Shown: positions 6,445 to 8,421 of the stretch, one piece after another
How the letters are laid out: every line of letters starts with the position of its first letter
Numbering within the stretch: position 1 is the stretch's first letter
Assembly: GCA_035935235.1 (NCBI GenBank)
Contig: DASYXG010000414.1
Location: forward strand, 1-8,421
Source of the DNA: DATARH01 sp035935235
GTDB lineage: Bacteria; Pseudomonadota; Alphaproteobacteria; ATCC43930; CGMCC-115725
DNA length: 8,421 nt
Reading direction: 5' to 3'
Translations under genes and position numbers: made by a program
The notes under the pieces: generated by a model
Databases searched by the model: none
Seen by the model: only the letters and a program-made list of their open reading frames with translations
Told to the model about the DNA's origin: nothing

Positions 6445-7032
6445 CTAGTGGCTCTCGCGATGTCGCAGCTGGTTGTTGACCCGGTGGTCGCCGGCGAGCC
6501 AACGCTTGAGTTCGCTATGGGCGTCGGCGCGGCGCAGCGCGTCGATCTCGGCGACATCAGGCGGGTCACAGGTAAATTCGAGGATCATACCGTCAGGCGA
6601 TTGCGTGTAGATCGATTTGCAATAGCCGTGATCAGTCTCGCGGAATTGCTCGCCGGCGGCGTCGAGCCGCGATTTCAGCTCGTCATAGGACCGATCGCCC
6701 ACCTTCAACGCAATGTGATAGTGGCTGCCGACCTTGGGTGGCGATTTCGCCTGAGTCAGCTCGTACATCTCGGGGTCGGCGAACTGAAAGAAGGCGAGCG
6801 CGCCACCGTCGGCGAGGCCGAAGAAGGTGTGGCAGAAATCGACCTCGCGGCCGAGATCGGCGCGATAGGTGCGCTCGCACCAGGTCGCGACCAGCGGGAT
6901 CCCAAGAAGATCTTCGAGGAAGCGGCGGTTGGCCTCGTGATCTTTGACGACATAAGCGTTGTGGTGGAGACGCAGCGGCAACTCACCGAGAAGCTTTGCC
7001 TCGGTGCGCGGCCTGGCTTCGATCGTGTCCAT
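6445..7032 (-). CDS. VOC-superfamily metalloenzyme (glyoxalase/extradiol dioxygenase fold)
   Basis: A 195-residue protein. I start at the ATG complementary to 7030-7032, which has a strong GGGAGGAG site four to five bases upstream; an in-frame ATG 54 bases further up would fall upstream of this site and of the likely promoter. The vicinal-oxygen-chelate fold is seen from LRLHHNAYVVKDHEANRRFL (residues 20-39), SHYHIALKVGDRSYDELKSR (103-122) and YTQSPDGMILEFTCDPP (142-158). His24, His106 and Glu152 are the probable metal ligands; the 46-residue spacing of the last two is as in FosA-type single-domain members. The DHGYCKSIYTQSPDGMILEF stretch also recalls ring-cleaving dioxygenases. It is the first gene of a presumed minus-strand operon with the dehydrogenase and hotdog genes. 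Lyase, dioxygenase or isomerase chemistry are all possible; the substrate is unknown. Confidence 0.88.
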   Translation of the reverse strand: MDTIEARPRTEAKLLGELPLRLHHNAYVVKDHEANRRFLEDLLGIPLVATWCERTYRADLGREVDFCHTFFGLADGGALAFFQFADPEMYELTQAKSPPKVGSHYHIALKVGDRSYDELKSRLDAAGEQFRETDHGYCKSIYTQSPDGMILEFTCDPPDVAEIDALRRADAHSELKRWLAGDHRVNNQLRHRESH

Positions 7033-7057
7033 CGGCTCCTCCCTTGCGGCTAGTCCG

Positions 7058-7086
7058 AGCATATTTGCGACACGGCGGCGCGGCAA
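7058..7086 (-). promoter_or_regulatory. Candidate sigma-70-type promoter for the VOC-led operon
   Basis: On the minus strand, TTGCCG (7086-7081) and TATGCT (7063-7058) match the -35 and -10 consensus at four of six positions each and are exactly 17 bases apart. Transcription would start near 7050, leaving a leader of roughly 20 bases that carries the GGGAGGAG site. The spacing supports it; the individual hexamers are only moderate matches. Confidence 0.4.
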
Positions 7087-7151
7087 TTGGTAACGGTTTT
7101 CTCAGAATTTTCGGCGATATTGAGAGAACGCCCAATAGGCAGATCAGGCTC

Positions 7152-7457
7152 GTGACCGACCAATCTCTCCCGCTCTTTGGAGCCGGCGCCACACCGCAAG
7201 TACCTTGGACAAGTGTGTTCAGAATCTGGTGGCTGGTGACGTGGCGCGCGACGGTCGGCAGCATTGCGACCGGCATGAACTTCGCCATCGCCATCACCGT
7301 TCTCAGCATCACCTTCGGCTGGCCGCCGCTTGTCCGCACCATGCTGATCGCCGCTATCAGCGCGGTCGTCGTCGTGATCTGGCACTTTGTCGCGGTGCGT
7401 ATCGCCCTTGAGAAGATTTACGCGGATTTGCGCCTGCGCCCCTCGCACCTGCCTTGA
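7152..7457 (+). CDS. Small predicted membrane protein, unknown function
   Basis: A 101-residue frame from GTG at 7152 to TGA at 7455-7457. The frame is open further upstream to an ATG at 6996, but that stretch overlaps the start of the divergent VOC gene and encodes an arginine-rich, unlikely sequence. The GTG has only a weak upstream AGG, so an internal ATG at 7275 is an alternative start, although it would lose a plausible first helix. G/C-ending codons are strongly preferred in this frame. Two hydrophobic segments are visible: about residues 31-53 (WRATVGSIATGMNFAIAITV) and about 62-82 (MLIAAISAVVVVIWHFVAV), with a positively charged C-terminus (YADLRLRPSHLP) and an aromatic WTSVFRIWWLVTWR stretch before the first helix. 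I do not recognise the family. It precedes the LLM gene by 48 bases in the same frame and may be co-transcribed. Confidence 0.6.
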   Translation: MTDQSLPLFGAGATPQVPWTSVFRIWWLVTWRATVGSIATGMNFAIAITVLSITFGWPPLVRTMLIAAISAVVVVIWHFVAVRIALEKIYADLRLRPSHLP

Positions 7458-7475
7458 TGTAGCGGCCTACCCCGG

Positions 7476-7499
7476 CTCCAATGCGCCGTCGCATTGGAG
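7476..7499 (+). promoter_or_regulatory. Hairpin burying the ribosome-binding site of the LLM gene
   Basis: CTCCAATGCG (7476-7485), loop CCGT and CGCATTGGAG (7490-7499) form a perfect 10-bp stem. Its last four bases, GGAG (7496-7499), are the only plausible ribosome-binding site for the ATG at 7506, six bases away. In RNA the closed stem would hide this site. It begins 18 bases after the stop of the upstream membrane protein gene. There is no T-run after it, so an intrinsic terminator is unlikely. Translation coupling, a temperature- or ligand-responsive switch, or a DNA operator are all possible. Confidence 0.6.
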
Positions 7500-7505
7500 T
7501 GAAAG

Positions 7506-8421
7506 ATGACCCTGCCGCTCGACAAGACGCTCAAGGTCGGCATCCAGAACATCCATCGCCGCACCGAGCCGGCAACCGAGCCGTGGCGGCCAACGATCGA
7601 TGAGCTCACCAAGCTGGTCGGCCAGGTCGATCGCTGCGGCTATGATTCGCTCTGGGTCGGCGACCACCTCGCCTTTCCGATGTCGATCCTCGACCCGCTC
7701 CTGCAACTGGCCCAGGCCGCGGTGATCAGCCGCCGGTTGCTGCTCGGCACCAATGTCTACCTCGTCCCACTGCGCGCACCGGGGCCCATCGCCAAGCAGG
7801 TCGCCAGCCTCGATCACCTTACCGAGGGAAGGCTGATCTTCGGGGTCGGGGTCGGCGGCGAGTTCCCCAAGGAGTTCGCGCTCGCCGACGTGCCGCACAA
7901 CGAGCGCGGCGGGCGCTTGTCGGCGGCGATCCCGCTGCTGCGCGAGCTGTGGAGCGGCAAGCCGGCCAGTTATAGCGGCAAGTATTTCGGCGCATTCAAC
8001 GATGTCCTCATGCAGCCGCCGGCGCGGCAAGAGGGCGGACCACCGATCTGGTGCGGCGGCCGCGCCGACGCCGCGCTCGCGCGAACCGGCCGGCTCGCCG
8101 ACGGGTACATTTCGTATGTCATCACCCCGCAGACCTACCGCGAGGCGGTGGAAAAGATCGAAGCAGCGGCCGACGCGGCCGGCCGCGCGGTCGAGCGCTT
8201 CGGCACCGGACATCTGCTGTTCACCCGGCTCGACGACACCTACGACGAGGCGCTCGAAAAGGCCGTGAAGTCGCTCTCCTATCGCTACAACATGGATTTT
8301 CGCCGCGCCGCCGAGCGCTACGCCGCGCTTGGCCCGCCCGAACAGGTGGCCGAACGCGTCCGCGACTTCTGGGATGCGGGCGTTCGGCACATCGTCATCG
8401 ACTTGGTCGGCCCCTATGAGG
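7506..8421 (+). CDS. LLM-class (luciferase-like) flavin-dependent oxidoreductase, 3' truncated
   Basis: The ATG at 7506 opens a frame that runs to the window edge, giving 305 complete codons of a family whose members usually have about 290-350 residues, so little is missing. Luciferase-like TIM-barrel enzymes use FMN or coenzyme F420 with a separate reductase or F420 dehydrogenase. Visible family features are GYDSLWVGDHLAF (residues 45-57), LLLGTNVYLVPLRAPGPIAK (78-97), the SLDHLTEGRLIFGVGVGGEF stretch (101-120), RELWSGKPASYSGKYF (146-161) and PPIWCGGRADAALART with GRLADGYI (179-202). The APGPIAKQVASLDHLTEGRL pattern is typical of monooxygenase/F420-type members. The only ribosome-binding site lies inside a perfect hairpin. 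The small membrane protein gene is directly upstream. Substrate and cofactor cannot be assigned; a catabolic monooxygenase or dehydrogenase role is the likeliest. Confidence 0.92.
   Translation, partial: MTLPLDKTLKVGIQNIHRRTEPATEPWRPTIDELTKLVGQVDRCGYDSLWVGDHLAFPMSILDPLLQLAQAAVISRRLLLGTNVYLVPLRAPGPIAKQVASLDHLTEGRLIFGVGVGGEFPKEFALADVPHNERGGRLSAAIPLLRELWSGKPASYSGKYFGAFNDVLMQPPARQEGGPPIWCGGRADAALARTGRLADGYISYVITPQTYREAVEKIEAAADAAGRAVERFGTGHLLFTRLDDTYDEALEKAVKSLSYRYNMDFRRAAERYAALGPPEQVAERVRDFWDAGVRHIVIDLVGPYE

Noticed and set aside
7100..7125. TCTCA/TGAGA inverted repeat in the divergent region before the small membrane protein gene
   Set aside because: Only five pairs across a 16-base loop; not distinguishable from chance.
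7467..8390. Minus-strand open frame of 307 codons at the right end
   Set aside because: Antisense to the LLM gene, whose family motifs are clear on the plus strand.

Overview
The window is high-GC DNA with strongly G/C-ending codons and compact gene spacing. With its gene families and a GTCATGCCCGGG-type palindromic repeat, it fits an alphaproteobacterial chromosome, most likely Hyphomicrobiales near Bradyrhizobium or Rhodopseudomonas. That placement is inference; no marker gene is present. There are nine protein-coding genes, two of them cut by the window edges, and no RNA gene, transposase, phage gene or CRISPR array that I can see.

Left part (1-2710): the 3' portion of a NodT/TolC-family outer-membrane efflux gene on the plus strand runs convergently into a solitary family 5 (peptide/opine/nickel type) ABC substrate-binding protein gene on the minus strand. 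No permease or ATPase accompanies the latter.

Tungstate block (2711-4314): a 75-bp divergent spacer leads into a plus-strand pair, a TupB-like permease and a TupA-like tungstate-binding protein, overlapping by one base (TAGTG). No TupC-type ATPase gene lies beside them. Convergent to tupA is a 56-codon gene for an exported peptide whose mature part is extremely rich in His, Trp and Tyr.

Metabolic block (4540-7086, minus strand): reading right to left, a candidate promoter, a VOC-superfamily metalloenzyme, a pair of palindromic repeats, a 3-hydroxyisobutyrate-dehydrogenase-like oxidoreductase and a double-hotdog (MaoC-like) protein, then a weak intrinsic-terminator candidate. This looks like one catabolic operon of unknown substrate.

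Right end (7152-8421, plus strand): a small predicted two-helix membrane protein, then a luciferase-like (LLM) flavin-dependent oxidoreductase cut by the window edge. Between them a perfect 10-bp stem with a 4-base loop buries the ribosome-binding site of the LLM gene. This is the most notable regulatory-looking structure in the window.

I see no clearly new defence, mobile or biosynthetic system. The most useful leads are the RBS-sequestering hairpin, the repeat pair whose loops do not invert with their flanks, the ATPase-less tungstate locus, the His/Trp-rich peptide and the uncharacterised VOC/dehydrogenase/hotdog operon.
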